Positions 21,504-30,501 are shown, numbered from the stretch's first letter. The stretch: 64,000 nt of DNA from Roseitalea sp. MMSF_3546 (GCF_030732865.1 NZ_JASHKB010000003.1:124001-188000); one strand, 5' to 3'. The notes: a model not told the origin generated them from the sequence alone. Made by a program: numbers and translations.

Positions 21504-22268
21504 ATGAACAGCCTGTTTTCGCCCGAAGCGCTCAGTGAAGCGGGGCGGGGCCCGCTCTATCGCCGCCTTGCACGGGGCATCGACGAGCAGATCGCCGCCG
21601 GCACGCTGCGGCCGGGCGATTCGCTGCCCTCGGAGCGCGACATGGCCGCGCTGACGGGCCTGAGCCGGGTGACGGTGCGCAAGGCCGTGCAGCACCTTGT
21701 CGAACAGGGCCGGCTGGTCCAGCATCGCGGCTCGGGCACCTTCGTTGCCGCGCGCCCCGAAAAGCTCGAACAGTCGCTGGCGCATCTGACCTCGTTCACC
21801 GAGGACATGGCCCGGCGCGGCATGGCGGTGCAGTCGACATGGCTGTCGCGGGCGATCCATGCGCCGACGCCGGACGAGGTGATGGCGCTGGGCCTGGGTG
21901 CGGCCGACCGCGTGGTGCGGCTGGAGCGGGTGCGCCGGGCCGACGGCGTGCCGCTGGCGATCGAGCGGGCCTCGCTGTCGACGGCGCTGCTGCCGGACCC
22001 GGATATCGTCACCCGCTCGCTTTACGAGGTGCTTTCGGCGCGCGGCCTCAGGCCGACGCGCGCGGTGCAGCGCATCACCGCCGGAACGCTCGAAGGTGCC
22101 GATGCGGCGCTTCTGGAAGTGGGCGACGGCGCGGCGGCGCTTCGCATCGAGCGCGTCTCCTATCTCGCCTCGGGGCGGGTTGTGGAGTTGACCCGTTCGC
22201 TCTATCGCGGGGACATGTACGACTTCACCGCTGAACTGCAGATTCCGGTTCACGACGCAGGACACTGA
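21504..22268 (+). CDS. GntR/HutC-family regulator of amino-sugar locus
   Basis: A 254-residue regulator. Residues ~20-85 are a winged helix (LRPGDSLPSERDMAALTGLS, RVTVRKAVQHLVEQG, HRGSGTFVA). The remainder is a UTRA effector domain of the HutC subfamily (LYEVLSARGLRPTRAVQRIT, then LRIERVSYLASGRVVELTRS). Relatives such as NagR and DasR sense amino-sugar phosphates. It is five bases before the SIS deaminase gene. ATG 21504 is preferred over a TTG at 21471, because the latter would place the start inside the operator. The same operator motif occurs before the divergent-locus ABC operon, so this protein probably controls both units. Confidence 0.88.
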   Translation: MNSLFSPEALSEAGRGPLYRRLARGIDEQIAAGTLRPGDSLPSERDMAALTGLSRVTVRKAVQHLVEQGRLVQHRGSGTFVAARPEKLEQSLAHLTSFTEDMARRGMAVQSTWLSRAIHAPTPDEVMALGLGAADRVVRLERVRRADGVPLAIERASLSTALLPDPDIVTRSLYEVLSARGLRPTRAVQRITAGTLEGADAALLEVGDGAAALRIERVSYLASGRVVELTRSLYRGDMYDFTAELQIPVHDAGH

Positions 22269-22273
22269 AAACC

Positions 22274-23305
22274 ATGGATTTTCCCAGCCAGATGGCGCGC
22301 GAGATCGCGCAGATCCCGCAAGCGGCCGCGCGCCTGCTCGAGCATTCGGGCACCGATATCGAACGCGCCGGCGCGGCGCTGCGCGCGGCCGATCCGCGCC
22401 TTGCCATCACCGTGGCGCGCGGCTCGTCCGACCACGCCGCCGCCTATCTGAAATATGCCATCGAACTGAGTTGCGGGATACCGGTCGCCTCGGTCGGCCC
22501 GTCGGTGGCCTCGGTCTATGACCGGCCGCTCAAGCTCGACAACGCCGCCGCGCTGGGCATTTCGCAATCGGGCAAGAGCCCGGATATCGTTGCGATGATG
22601 CGGGCGGCGCGCAAGGGCGGGGCGCTGACGCTGGCGCTCACCAACACCGCCGGCGCTCCGATCGCCGCCGAGGTCGACCATTGCATCGATCTGGCGGCCG
22701 GTCCCGAGACCAGCGTGGCGGCCACCAAGAGCTTCGTCGCCTCGGTCATGGCTGGCCTTGCCATCCTCGCCCAATGGCAGCAGGACGAGGCGCTGAAGGC
22801 CGCCATCGCCGCCCTGCCCGACCGGTTGGCCCAGGCGCTCGAATGCGACTGGTCGGCGGCCGAAAAGCGCCTGGCGCGCGCCGGACAGGCCTATGTGCTC
22901 GGTCGCGGGCCCGGATTTGCCATCGCACTCGAAATGGCGCTGAAGTTCAAGGAGACCTCGGCTGTGCATGCCGAGGCCTACAGCGCCGCCGAGGTGCTGC
23001 ACGGGCCGGCCGCGCTGGTCGGCGCCGGTTTTCCGGTGCTGGCGCTGGCGGTCGACGATGCGGCGCGCGGCCAGGTGATCGAGACGGCCGGCCGGCTCGC
23101 CGATCAGGGCGCCGATGTGTTCCTGACCGATGCGGGCGGGGCGCGCAATGTCGCACCGCTGCCGATCGCCCATGGCGATCATCCGCTGACCGCGCCGCTG
23201 GTTGCGGTGGTCAGCTTCTATGTGTGCGTGGAAGCGCTGTCGCGGCGTCGCGGGCTCGACCCCGATTCGCCGCCGCATCTGCGCAAGGTCACCGAAACTG
23301 TCTAG
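22274..23305 (+). CDS. SIS-domain glucosamine-6-phosphate deaminase-like protein (NagB-II type)
   Basis: A 343-residue protein with two sugar-isomerase (SIS) domains resembling the C-terminal half of GlmS but without the glutamine amidotransferase domain. Visible: ITVARGSSDHAAAYLKYAIE, GISQSGKSPDIVAMMRAARK and a late EAYSAAEVLHGPAALV segment. Proteins of this type deaminate glucosamine-6-phosphate to fructose-6-phosphate plus ammonia. It is co-directional with gntR, 5 bases after it, and convergent with murQ across 45 bases. Another sugar-phosphate specificity cannot be excluded, but the MurQ/kinase context supports GlcN-6-P. Confidence 0.82.
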   Translation: MDFPSQMAREIAQIPQAAARLLEHSGTDIERAGAALRAADPRLAITVARGSSDHAAAYLKYAIELSCGIPVASVGPSVASVYDRPLKLDNAAALGISQSGKSPDIVAMMRAARKGGALTLALTNTAGAPIAAEVDHCIDLAAGPETSVAATKSFVASVMAGLAILAQWQQDEALKAAIAALPDRLAQALECDWSAAEKRLARAGQAYVLGRGPGFAIALEMALKFKETSAVHAEAYSAAEVLHGPAALVGAGFPVLALAVDDAARGQVIETAGRLADQGADVFLTDAGGARNVAPLPIAHGDHPLTAPLVAVVSFYVCVEALSRRRGLDPDSPPHLRKVTETV

Positions 23306-23350
23306 GCTCTGGCCCAACCCGACGGGCCGCGCGGTGATACCGAGCGGACC

Positions 23351-24247
23351 CTAGCCGGTCGCGGCCGCCAGCGTCCGGCCCAGATGGCCATCATTGGCAT
23401 CGAGCGCGGCCTGCGCCGCGGCGCTGTCGCAGTCGAGCGTCAGCATCACCACGGCGCGCTTGATCGAGCCGCCGGCGGCCTTCAGGGCCTGCTCGGAGGC
23501 GGCCTCGTCCGCGCCGGTCAGATCGGCGACCATCAGCCGGGCGCGGCGTTCGAGCTTGGCGTTGGTCGGGCGCATCTCGACCATGCGGCCGCGCCAGACG
23601 AAACCCAGCCGGACCATCAGCGCGGTCGAAAAGGCATTGAGCGCGATCTTCTGGGCGGTGCCGGCCTTCATCCGCGTCGAGCCGGCGACGACCTCGGGAC
23701 CGGTGGCGGTGACAATGGCGATCTCGGCCGCCGGGCCGAGCCGGCCATGGGCGTTGTTCATGATGCCGATCGTCAGCGCGCCGCGCCGGCGCGCCCGCGC
23801 GATGCCCGCAACGGCGAAGGGCGTGTTGCCCGAGGCGGCGACGCCGATGACGATGTCGGCCTCGCCGACGCCGAGGGCGTCGATCTCGGCTTCGGCCGCC
23901 GCGCCGTCATCCTCGGCGCCCTCGATGGCGCGGGTGAAGGCGTCCTTGCCGCCGGCCATGACCGAGACCGCGCGCTCAGGCGGCCAGGCGAAGGTGGGCA
24001 GCAGTTCGGCGGCGTCCTGGGTGGCGATCCGGCCCGACGTGCCGGCCCCCAGATAGATCAGCCGGCCGCCAGTGCCGATGCGCGCGGCGGCGCGGTCGAC
24101 GGCCTCGACGATCACCGCGCTTTGGGCGGAGACGATGGCCGCCGCGTGAAGCTGGCTCTCGGTGATCGCGGCGACGATCTCCGCTGTCGGCCAGTCCTCG
24201 ATGCCGTCATAGCGCGCCGAGGCGGTTTCGGTGGTCGGATGGGTCAT
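23351..24247 (-). CDS. murQ: N-acetylmuramic acid 6-phosphate etherase
   Basis: A 298-residue SIS enzyme that cleaves the lactyl ether of MurNAc-6-P to give GlcNAc-6-P and D-lactate. The family pattern is clear: YLGAGTSGRIATQDAAELLP, VMAGGKDAFTRAIEGAEDDG, GVAASGNTPFAV, and STRMKAGTAQKIALNAFST. Length matches (~300). It shares ATGA with the end of the kinase gene and is the last gene of the minus amino-sugar operon. Its position directly after a kinase suggests that MurNAc, or anhydro-MurNAc converted elsewhere, is phosphorylated and then de-etherified. Confidence 0.95.
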   Translation of the reverse strand: MTHPTTETASARYDGIEDWPTAEIVAAITESQLHAAAIVSAQSAVIVEAVDRAAARIGTGGRLIYLGAGTSGRIATQDAAELLPTFAWPPERAVSVMAGGKDAFTRAIEGAEDDGAAAEAEIDALGVGEADIVIGVAASGNTPFAVAGIARARRRGALTIGIMNNAHGRLGPAAEIAIVTATGPEVVAGSTRMKAGTAQKIALNAFSTALMVRLGFVWRGRMVEMRPTNAKLERRARLMVADLTGADEAASEQALKAAGGSIKRAVVMLTLDCDSAAAQAALDANDGHLGRTLAAATG

Positions 24248-25170
24248 CGGGTTGCCTCGTTGTCGAGCGGTTCAAGCGCAAGGCGCGCGGCGGTGGCCGC
24301 CGCGTCGATCTTCGGAAAGACCAGTTCGGCGTCGGGCAGTGCGGCCTCGATGGCGGCGACAATGGCCGGATGAAGCCGCAGCACGCCGCCGATCAGGCCG
24401 ACCGGCGCCGGTCCGCAGCGGGCGATCAGGGCGCGGGCGAGCCGGGCGATCTCCTCGCCGGCCCGGGTCAGAATGCCCAGCGCGGTCTCATCGCCTGCCC
24501 GCGCGGCGTCCGCCACGGCGGGCGCCAGGGCGCCGACGGCGCCACGGTCGCGGCCATAGACATAGGCGCGCGCCGAATCCCAGTCCGCGCCGCCGACGAT
24601 GCCGGCCAGCGCATCGGCCAGAACGGCGGTGTGCGTCGCCCGCCCGCGCTCCTCGATATCTCGCCAGACCGCGCGCAGGGCGGCAAGGCCGATCCACGCG
24701 CCCGAGCCGGCATCGTCGATCAGGACGCCGCGCCCGCCGACGCGGGTGACGGCGCCGTCCGGCGCGATCGACATGCCGACCGTGCCGGTGCCGGCGGAGA
24801 CCAGATGTCCCTGCCCCGGCGCGAACGCGGCGCGAAAGGCGAGCGCGACGTCGTCGCTCAGCCGGATGTTCGCGGCCGGCGTGCCGAAGGCGCTGGCGAA
24901 GATGGCCCGTGCGTCGTCGTCGGTCGCCGGATCGTGGCCGGTGATCCCGGCGCGAATGGCGCCGATGTCGCCGTGCGGGCGCCGGGCGGCGATCGCCGCG
25001 ATGGCCTCGATGAAGGCAGCGCGCGCCTCGGGGCGATAAAGGTGGCCGTTGGCGCCGGGCGCGGCATGGCGGGCAAGCTCCCTGCCCTGTCCGTCGACGA
25101 GCACCCAGCGCGTCGCGGTGCCGCCCATGTCGATGCCCAGCGCCAGCGCCTCACCGGCCCTGCCGCTCAC
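24244..25170 (-). CDS. BadF/BadG-family N-acetyl sugar kinase (GlcNAc/MurNAc kinase-like)
   Basis: A 308-residue actin-fold ATPase. The phosphate-1 loop LALGIDMGGTATRWVLVD, the GTGTVGM loop and the phosphate-2/adenosine motif LIGGVLRLHP are in order. The family includes N-acetylglucosamine and MurNAc kinases. It starts at GTG 25170, overlapping the nanE stop (GTGA), and ends overlapping murQ (ATGA), so it is firmly within the operon. It probably phosphorylates the imported sugar at O6. Substrate among GlcNAc, MurNAc and ManNAc is not decidable by eye. Confidence 0.85.
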   Translation of the reverse strand: MSGRAGEALALGIDMGGTATRWVLVDGQGRELARHAAPGANGHLYRPEARAAFIEAIAAIAARRPHGDIGAIRAGITGHDPATDDDARAIFASAFGTPAANIRLSDDVALAFRAAFAPGQGHLVSAGTGTVGMSIAPDGAVTRVGGRGVLIDDAGSGAWIGLAALRAVWRDIEERGRATHTAVLADALAGIVGGADWDSARAYVYGRDRGAVGALAPAVADAARAGDETALGILTRAGEEIARLARALIARCGPAPVGLIGGVLRLHPAIVAAIEAALPDAELVFPKIDAAATAARLALEPLDNEATR

Positions 25171-25826
25171 GCCATCGCTCCGGCGAAACGGCGGGTGATC
25201 TCGCGCGGATTGGTGATCGCCGTGCCGACCACGACGGCATGGGCGCCGGCATCGCGCGCGGCGCGCACCCGTTCGGGCGTATCGAAGCGGCCCTCGGCGA
25301 TGACGGGCACGCGGACGGCGCCGGCGAGCGCCTCGACAAGGGCAAGGTCCGGGCCCTGCGCCTTGAGATGGGCCGTCCGGTCGGTGTAGCCCGACAGCGT
25401 GGTCGCCACATAGTCGGCGCCCAGATCGGCGGCGCGGCGGCCCGCTTCGAGCGTATCGACATCGGCGAAGACCGCGACGCCCAGCGCCTTGACGGCCGGG
25501 ATCAGTTCGGCGAGCGGCAGGCCGTCGCGCGGCCGGTCGGTGGCGTCGAGCGCGACCAGCCTGGCGCCGGCGGCGACGAGCGGGGCGGCATCGGCAAGAT
25601 CGGGCGTGATGTAGACCGGATAGTCGTCGCGATGGCGCTTGGCGATGCCGATGACCGGCAGCCCCGCCGCCTTGCAGGCCGCCACGTCCTCGGCGCCGTT
25701 GGCGCGGATGGCGACCGCGCCGCCCTGCGCGGCGGCCTGCGCCATGGCGCCCATGAACACCGCGCCGTGCAGCGGGTTGTCGGCCCGCGCCTGGCAGGAA
25801 ACGATCAGCCCGGGCGCGAGGATCAC
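25167..25826 (-). CDS. nanE: Putative N-acetylmannosamine-6-phosphate 2-epimerase
   Basis: A 219-residue TIM-barrel enzyme converting ManNAc-6-P to GlcNAc-6-P. Typical segments: LIVSCQARADNPLHG, AIRANGAEDV, PVIGIAKRHRDDYPVYITP, ARLVALDATDRPRDG, DYVATTLSGYT, and VPVIAEGRFDTPERV with the catalytic Lys earlier in AKRH. The start is GTG at 25826, overlapping the permease stop (GTGA). No sialic acid lyase or ManNAc kinase gene accompanies it, which is unusual for nanE and suggests ManNAc arrives by import or as a by-product. Confidence 0.92.
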   Translation of the reverse strand: MILAPGLIVSCQARADNPLHGAVFMGAMAQAAAQGGAVAIRANGAEDVAACKAAGLPVIGIAKRHRDDYPVYITPDLADAAPLVAAGARLVALDATDRPRDGLPLAELIPAVKALGVAVFADVDTLEAGRRAADLGADYVATTLSGYTDRTAHLKAQGPDLALVEALAGAVRVPVIAEGRFDTPERVRAARDAGAHAVVVGTAITNPREITRRFAGAMA

Positions 25827-26692
25827 TTCAGCGCCCCCGACGTCATGCCGTTGATGAACTGGCGCGACAGGATGATGTAGAGCACGGTGATCGGCAGCGC
25901 GGCGAGCGTCAGCCCGGCGAACATGACGCCCCAATCGGTGTTGTATTCGCCGATGAAGGTGGTCAGCCCCTGCGGCAGCGTCTTCAGGCTGTCCTGCTGG
26001 ATGAAGACCAGCGGGAAGAAGAAGTCGTTCCAGATCGGCACCAGATTGTGGATCGCCGAGATGATCAGCGCAGGCTTGCACAGCGGCAGCATGATCTTGA
26101 ACATGATGCGCGCCTCGCTGGCCCCGTCCATGCGGGCGGCATCCTCCAGCTCGCGCGGCAGCGAGCGCAGGAAGCCGGTCATGATGAAGACTGTCGAGGG
26201 CAGTCCCATCGCCACATAGACCGCGATCAGCGACAGATGGGTGTTCAGTATGCCCATGTCCCGGAACAGGATGAACAGCGGAATGATGGCGAGCTTGAGC
26301 GGCAGGGTGAGCCCGGCGATGAAGAACAGCAGCAGGAAGCTGGCGCCGAAGAACTCGTAGCGGCCGATCGCATAGGCCGCCATGGTGCCGAGCATCAGGA
26401 TCAGCCCGATCGATGTGCCGGTGACGAAGATCGAGTTGAACATGTAGCGCGGAAAGGTCGTCTCCGTGGCGATCCGCACGAAGTTCTCCAGATTGGTGAA
26501 GTCGGGAATCGCGAAGGGCTGCTGGAAGATCTCGACATTGGACTTGAAGCCCGAAAACACCATGATGACGACCGGAAACAGCATCAGGAAGGTGTTGGCG
26601 ATCAGCAGGATCTGCACCAGCCCGGCGCGGCCGAGCGTGCCGACAAGGCCGCGCTCGGCCATCGGTGCGGCCATGGTCGGAGCGGTCGTCAT
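25823..26692 (-). CDS. Carbohydrate ABC transporter permease (MalG type)
   Basis: A 289-residue inner-membrane permease with six hydrophobic segments. The EAA loop is seen as LEDAARMDGASEARIMFKIM, followed by LPLCKPALIISAIHN. The C terminus SRQFINGMTSGALK is typical of CUT1 permeases. It overlaps the partner permease by ATGA and nanE by GTGA. With the MalF-like partner it should form the channel of the amino-sugar importer. Confidence 0.93.
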   Translation of the reverse strand: MTTAPTMAAPMAERGLVGTLGRAGLVQILLIANTFLMLFPVVIMVFSGFKSNVEIFQQPFAIPDFTNLENFVRIATETTFPRYMFNSIFVTGTSIGLILMLGTMAAYAIGRYEFFGASFLLLFFIAGLTLPLKLAIIPLFILFRDMGILNTHLSLIAVYVAMGLPSTVFIMTGFLRSLPRELEDAARMDGASEARIMFKIMLPLCKPALIISAIHNLVPIWNDFFFPLVFIQQDSLKTLPQGLTTFIGEYNTDWGVMFAGLTLAALPITVLYIILSRQFINGMTSGALK

Positions 26693-27627
26693 ATCTGGAT
26701 CTCCCTTCGGCGCAGGCGTACCGTCCAGAACGCGGCGACCACGGCGATGAAGGCGAAGATGAGCACGGCGAGCGCCGAGCCCTGGCCGAAATCCTGCACG
26801 CCGGCGGACTGGTTGCCAAAGGCGGTGCGGTAGAAATAAAGGCCCAGAACGTCGGTCGAGCCGAAGGGCGAGCCGTCAAGGCCGACCATGATGTAGGGCA
26901 GTTCGAACCAGTTGAACGAGCCGATGAACAGCAAGATGAAGACGATGGTCGCCGACGGGGCGATCAGCGGCCAGACGATCTTGCGGATCAGGATCCACTC
27001 ATTGTCGGTCTCCATGCGCGCGGCATCGAGCAATTCGGGCGGAATGCGCTGCAAACCGGCCAGGAAGACGAGCGTGGGAAAGCCGACCCAGGCCCAGGCG
27101 TTGACGAAGATCAGCGCGCCGAGCGCGGTCTCGGACTGGCCGAGCCAGGGCTGGGCGAGGTCGTCAAGGCCGACGGCGCGCAGGGACTGGTTCACCACGC
27201 CGAAGATCGGATGGAAGAACAGCTTCCACAGAAAGCCGATGATGACGGTCGAAAGGACGACCGGCAGGAATACGGCGACCCGGTGGAAGGCGGCGCCGAA
27301 GGGCTCGCGCCACAGCGCATAGGCGAGGATGAAGCCGAAGCCGTTCTGCACCACCATCAGCGAGAAGAAGACGATGACGTTGTGCATGAAGGCGCGGCGC
27401 GTCCATTCGGCAAACGGCTCCTGGAACAGCACGATCCGGAAGTTCTCGAACCAGACGAATTCGCCGCGCTGCAGCCCGTTCCAGTCATAGAAGGCGTAGG
27501 CGAGCGCGGAGACGATCGGATAGGCGACGAAGGTGACCATCACCGCAAGCGGCGGGATGATCAGGAAGGCGATCCACAGGCCGCGGCCGGTCAGGCGGAA
27601 ATTGAGCATTCGTTCGGTCCTCGGCAT
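26689..27627 (-). CDS. Carbohydrate ABC transporter permease (MalF type)
   Basis: A 312-residue CUT1 permease. It has about six transmembrane helices and an EAA loop LLDAARMETDNEWILIRKIV followed by WPLIAPSATIVFILLF. ATG 27627 is used; ATG 27609 (MLNFRLTGRG) is also possible. It follows the binding-protein gene after 266 bases that hold a strong hairpin (27850-27876) and no gene I can recognise. Confidence 0.92.
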   Translation of the reverse strand: MPRTERMLNFRLTGRGLWIAFLIIPPLAVMVTFVAYPIVSALAYAFYDWNGLQRGEFVWFENFRIVLFQEPFAEWTRRAFMHNVIVFFSLMVVQNGFGFILAYALWREPFGAAFHRVAVFLPVVLSTVIIGFLWKLFFHPIFGVVNQSLRAVGLDDLAQPWLGQSETALGALIFVNAWAWVGFPTLVFLAGLQRIPPELLDAARMETDNEWILIRKIVWPLIAPSATIVFILLFIGSFNWFELPYIMVGLDGSPFGSTDVLGLYFYRTAFGNQSAGVQDFGQGSALAVLIFAFIAVVAAFWTVRLRRREIQI

Positions 27628-27849
27628 GCGCCCGTACGTCCGAAGGTCGGGCCCGGACTCGCCGGCAAAACGATCGCCGTTTCAGGGCTCGGCGCGGGGC
27701 TCGGCCCCGCAAACCAGGGCGCCGCGCCGCCTCGCATCCCGATACCGTCAACCGGTCCGGGCACGGCGCGCCCGTTCATTGCCGCTTCCGGGCTGCCAGG
27801 CGGTGCCGCTTCGGCAGCGGTGCCCGGCACTGGCGGACCCGACGGCGCA

Positions 27850-27876
27850 GGATGCGCCGCCCTGGGCGGCGCATCC
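27850..27876 (-). terminator. Strong intercistronic hairpin after the binding-protein gene
   Basis: A perfect inverted repeat with 13-base arms, GGATGCGCCGCCC and GGGCGGCGCATCC, around a single T lies 17 bases beyond the binding-protein stop on the minus strand. There is no T-tract. Hairpins at this point in sugar ABC operons stabilise the upstream mRNA or partly stop transcription, so that binding protein outnumbers permeases. This role is inferred by analogy with malE-malF. Confidence 0.65.
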
Positions 27877-27893
27877 GGTCGTCCCCGTCGCGA

Positions 27894-29147
27894 TCAATCC
27901 TGGAACGGTTCGTGATAGGTCGCAATGCCCTCGGTGACCGCCTGGCCGACCTCTTCGGGCGTCGCCTCGCCGGCCATCATCTTCTGCACCTCGGACTGGA
28001 TCAGCACCGAGCCCGACGGTTCCTGATAGCGAAAGTCGGTGAGCATGACATAGGGGATCGAATTGGCGTTCAGGTCGGCGACCTCCTGCAGCAGCGGGTC
28101 CTCGAAAGTCACGCCCGGGATCGGGGTGATGTTGCCCAGCGAATTGGCGAACATCTGGCCGAATTCCTGGGTGGCCAGGAAGTTGAGCCATTTGAGAACG
28201 GCCTCCTCGTGCTCGGTCGTCGCGCTGCCTGCATAGCCGCCGTCGAAGAAGGTGGCGACCAGCGGGGTGTCGCCCTCGTCGGCGCCGGGGGCGGCGAACA
28301 GTCCGATTTCCAGATCCGGGTTCTGGCTGCGGAAATTGGCGATCTCGAAGGAGCCGCCGGCGAACATGGCCGCAAGGCCGGAGACGAAAAGCTGCTGGGC
28401 GGAAGGATAGTCCAGCCCCTGATAGCCGTCTGGCAGATAGGGCTTGATCTCGTTGACCTTCTCCAGCGCCTCGATGAACCGCTCGTCGGTGAAGTCGGCC
28501 TCGCCGGCGCGCATGTCGGCGATGAAGTCCTGACCCATGGTCGAGGCGCCCAGCGAGAAGGTCAGCGTCTCGTTCTGCCAGGCGGTCGCGGTGCCGTTGG
28601 CGAAGGCGAACATGCCCGCTTCCGTGATCGTTTCGGCGGCGGCGATCAGGTCGTCCCAGGTCTGCGGTTCATCGATGCCCAGATCGTCGAAGATCGCCTT
28701 GTTGTACATGACCAGCATGGTCTGCGAGGCGAACGGAACGGCATAGGTCACGCCATCGGACCTCAGCGTCACCGCGTCGACCGCCGATTGCGGGAAGTCG
28801 GCCAGCGCCGGGACCTTGTCCTCGTCGAGCGGCATCAGATAGCCGCCATTGGCGACGGCCTCGAAGGCGCCATAGGCGCGCACCATCATGGAATCGGGCG
28901 CGTTGTCGGCGGCCAGCGCCGTCGACAGGATGGTGGCGTATTGCGAGGCCTCGAAGGCTTCGAACGCGACCTCGACCCCCGGGTTCTGCGCCTCGAACCG
29001 GGCGATGATCTCCTCATATTGCTCGCGATCCTCCTGGCGCCAGGACCAGAAGCTGATCTCCTGCGCGAAGGTGGGGGCGGTGGCCGCGATCACGGCCGGC
29101 GCGGCGACCGCGGCGGCCAGGGCGGATAGGATCAGCTTGCGTTGCAT
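27894..29147 (-). CDS. ABC transporter sugar-binding protein (extracellular family 1)
   Basis: A 417-residue periplasmic binding protein. A signal peptide is clear (MQRKLILSALAAAVAAPAVI, hydrophobic, cleavage expected after TFAQ). The mature part opens EISFWSWRQEDREQYEEII, with EAQNPGVEVAFEAF typical of family 1 sugar-binding proteins. ATG 29147 has AGGAGG about eight bases upstream, and a start seven codons earlier is less likely. It lies 32 bases after the ATPase gene. Substrate is inferred from MurQ, NanE and kinase neighbours to be an N-acetylated amino sugar or its derivative. Confidence 0.93.
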   Translation of the reverse strand: MQRKLILSALAAAVAAPAVIAATAPTFAQEISFWSWRQEDREQYEEIIARFEAQNPGVEVAFEAFEASQYATILSTALAADNAPDSMMVRAYGAFEAVANGGYLMPLDEDKVPALADFPQSAVDAVTLRSDGVTYAVPFASQTMLVMYNKAIFDDLGIDEPQTWDDLIAAAETITEAGMFAFANGTATAWQNETLTFSLGASTMGQDFIADMRAGEADFTDERFIEALEKVNEIKPYLPDGYQGLDYPSAQQLFVSGLAAMFAGGSFEIANFRSQNPDLEIGLFAAPGADEGDTPLVATFFDGGYAGSATTEHEEAVLKWLNFLATQEFGQMFANSLGNITPIPGVTFEDPLLQEVADLNANSIPYVMLTDFRYQEPSGSVLIQSEVQKMMAGEATPEEVGQAVTEGIATYHEPFQD

Positions 29148-29179
29148 GGGTACTCCTCCTTGATGCAAGTGGCGTCGTG

Positions 29180-30247
29180 TCAGGCCAGTCTGTGGCCGTT
29201 GTCGGCATCGAAATAGTGCACATGACCCGGTTTCGGCCGGAGACGCAAAGGCGCGCCATCGTCGATATGGGCGTTGGGATCGGTGCGCAGGGCGGCGAGC
29301 GTGCCGTCCTCGAGCCGGGCATAGGTGAAGGCGTCATCGCCCAGATATTCAGTGTAGACCGCCCGGGCGGCAAAACCGGGGCCGGCCTCGCCCACGGCGA
29401 TGTCGACCGCGTCGGGCCGCAGGCCGATGGTGATGTCCTGCGGCGCGCCTTGAGGCAGGTCGGCGAGCGCGACGGGGTCGCCACCGCCCAGCGTGACGCC
29501 GTCGTCCTGCCGCCGCACCGGCAAAAGCGCCATGCGCGGCGAGCCGATGAAGGCGGCCACGAAGGTATTGGCCGGCGTCTCGAACAATTCGCGCGGCGTA
29601 CCGACCTGCTCGATGCGCCCCTTGTTCATGACGACGATGCGGTCGGCCAGCGTCATCGCCTCGATCTGGTCGTGGGTAACGTAGATCATGGTGCCGCCAA
29701 TCTGCTTGTGCAGCCTTGCGATCTCAAGGCGCACCTCCGAGCGCAGGGCGGCGTCGAGGTTCGACAGCGGCTCGTCGAGCAGGAAAAGCTGCGGCTTGCG
29801 CACCAGGGCGCGGGCAATGGCGACGCGCTGGCGCTGGCCGCCGGAGAGTTCGCGCGGCTTGCGGTCGAGCAGTTCGGTGAGCTGCAGCATGCGCGCGGCC
29901 TCGTCGATGCGCGCGGCGATCTCGGCAGCCGGAAGGCCCATGATCGTGACGCCGAACGCCATGTTCTCGCGCACATCCATGTGCGGGTAGAGCGCATAGG
30001 ACTGAAAGACCATGGCGATGCCGCGCTGGTGCGGGGCGACATCGTTCATCAGCCGGCCGTCCATGTGCAACGTGCCGGCCGTGATCGGATCGAGCCCGGC
30101 GATCAGGCGCAGAAGCGTGGACTTGCCGCAGCCCGACGGGCCGACAAACACCACGAACTCCCGGTCGTTGATCTGAAGATCGACGCCGTGGAGCACCTGG
30201 ACCTGCTTGAAGTTCTTCCTGATGCCGGTCAGCGACAGACGGGCCAT
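29180..30247 (-). CDS. ABC transporter ATP-binding protein (MalK/UgpC type)
   Basis: A 355-residue CUT1 ATPase and the first gene of the minus amino-sugar operon. Walker A is GPSGCGKST, the signature [15 protein letters not shown], Walker [13 protein letters not shown], and the H-loop YVTHDQ. A C-terminal TOBE/OB regulatory domain follows ([18 protein letters not shown]). ATG 30247 with GGAGG close upstream was chosen, since the open frame further upstream crosses the promoter. Placing the ATPase first, before the binding protein, is less common than the reverse. Confidence 0.93.
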   Translation of the reverse strand: MARLSLTGIRKNFKQVQVLHGVDLQINDREFVVFVGPSGCGKSTLLRLIAGLDPITAGTLHMDGRLMNDVAPHQRGIAMVFQSYALYPHMDVRENMAFGVTIMGLPAAEIAARIDEAARMLQLTELLDRKPRELSGGQRQRVAIARALVRKPQLFLLDEPLSNLDAALRSEVRLEIARLHKQIGGTMIYVTHDQIEAMTLADRIVVMNKGRIEQVGTPRELFETPANTFVAAFIGSPRMALLPVRRQDDGVTLGGGDPVALADLPQGAPQDITIGLRPDAVDIAVGEAGPGFAARAVYTEYLGDDAFTYARLEDGTLAALRTDPNAHIDDGAPLRLRPKPGHVHYFDADNGHRLA

Positions 30248-30271
30248 CTTGCCTCCGCTCGTTCCCCTGCC

Positions 30272-30315
30272 CGAATATCGCGTCTTGGGGAACGGGTCAA
30301 ACCAATTTAATACCA
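30272..30315 (-). promoter_or_regulatory. Promoter with direct-repeat operator of the amino-sugar ABC operon
   Basis: On the minus strand TTGACC (30300-30295) and TATTCG (30277-30272) are separated by 17 bases, a good sigma-70-like promoter 25-53 bases before the ATG. Overlapping and just upstream of the -35 box is TGGTATTAAATTGGTTT (30315-30299). It matches the gntR operator at 21461-21477 in 13 of 17 positions, with the same 11-base half-site spacing. Binding there should occlude RNA polymerase. Confidence 0.65.
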
Positions 30316-30501
30316 GATTGAGGCCAAACGCAGCGGGCACGGCGGGATGCCGCGCGAACCTTCCCCGCCGGCCGACGGCGGCCGATCCGCGACGACACCG
30401 CAACGGACCCGCAATGGCCTGGCCGATGCTCACGACAACGGGCCGATGCTCACGACAATTTGTGCAACACGATGATTTTTGAAAGGAAGCGAAATCGCAA
30501 A

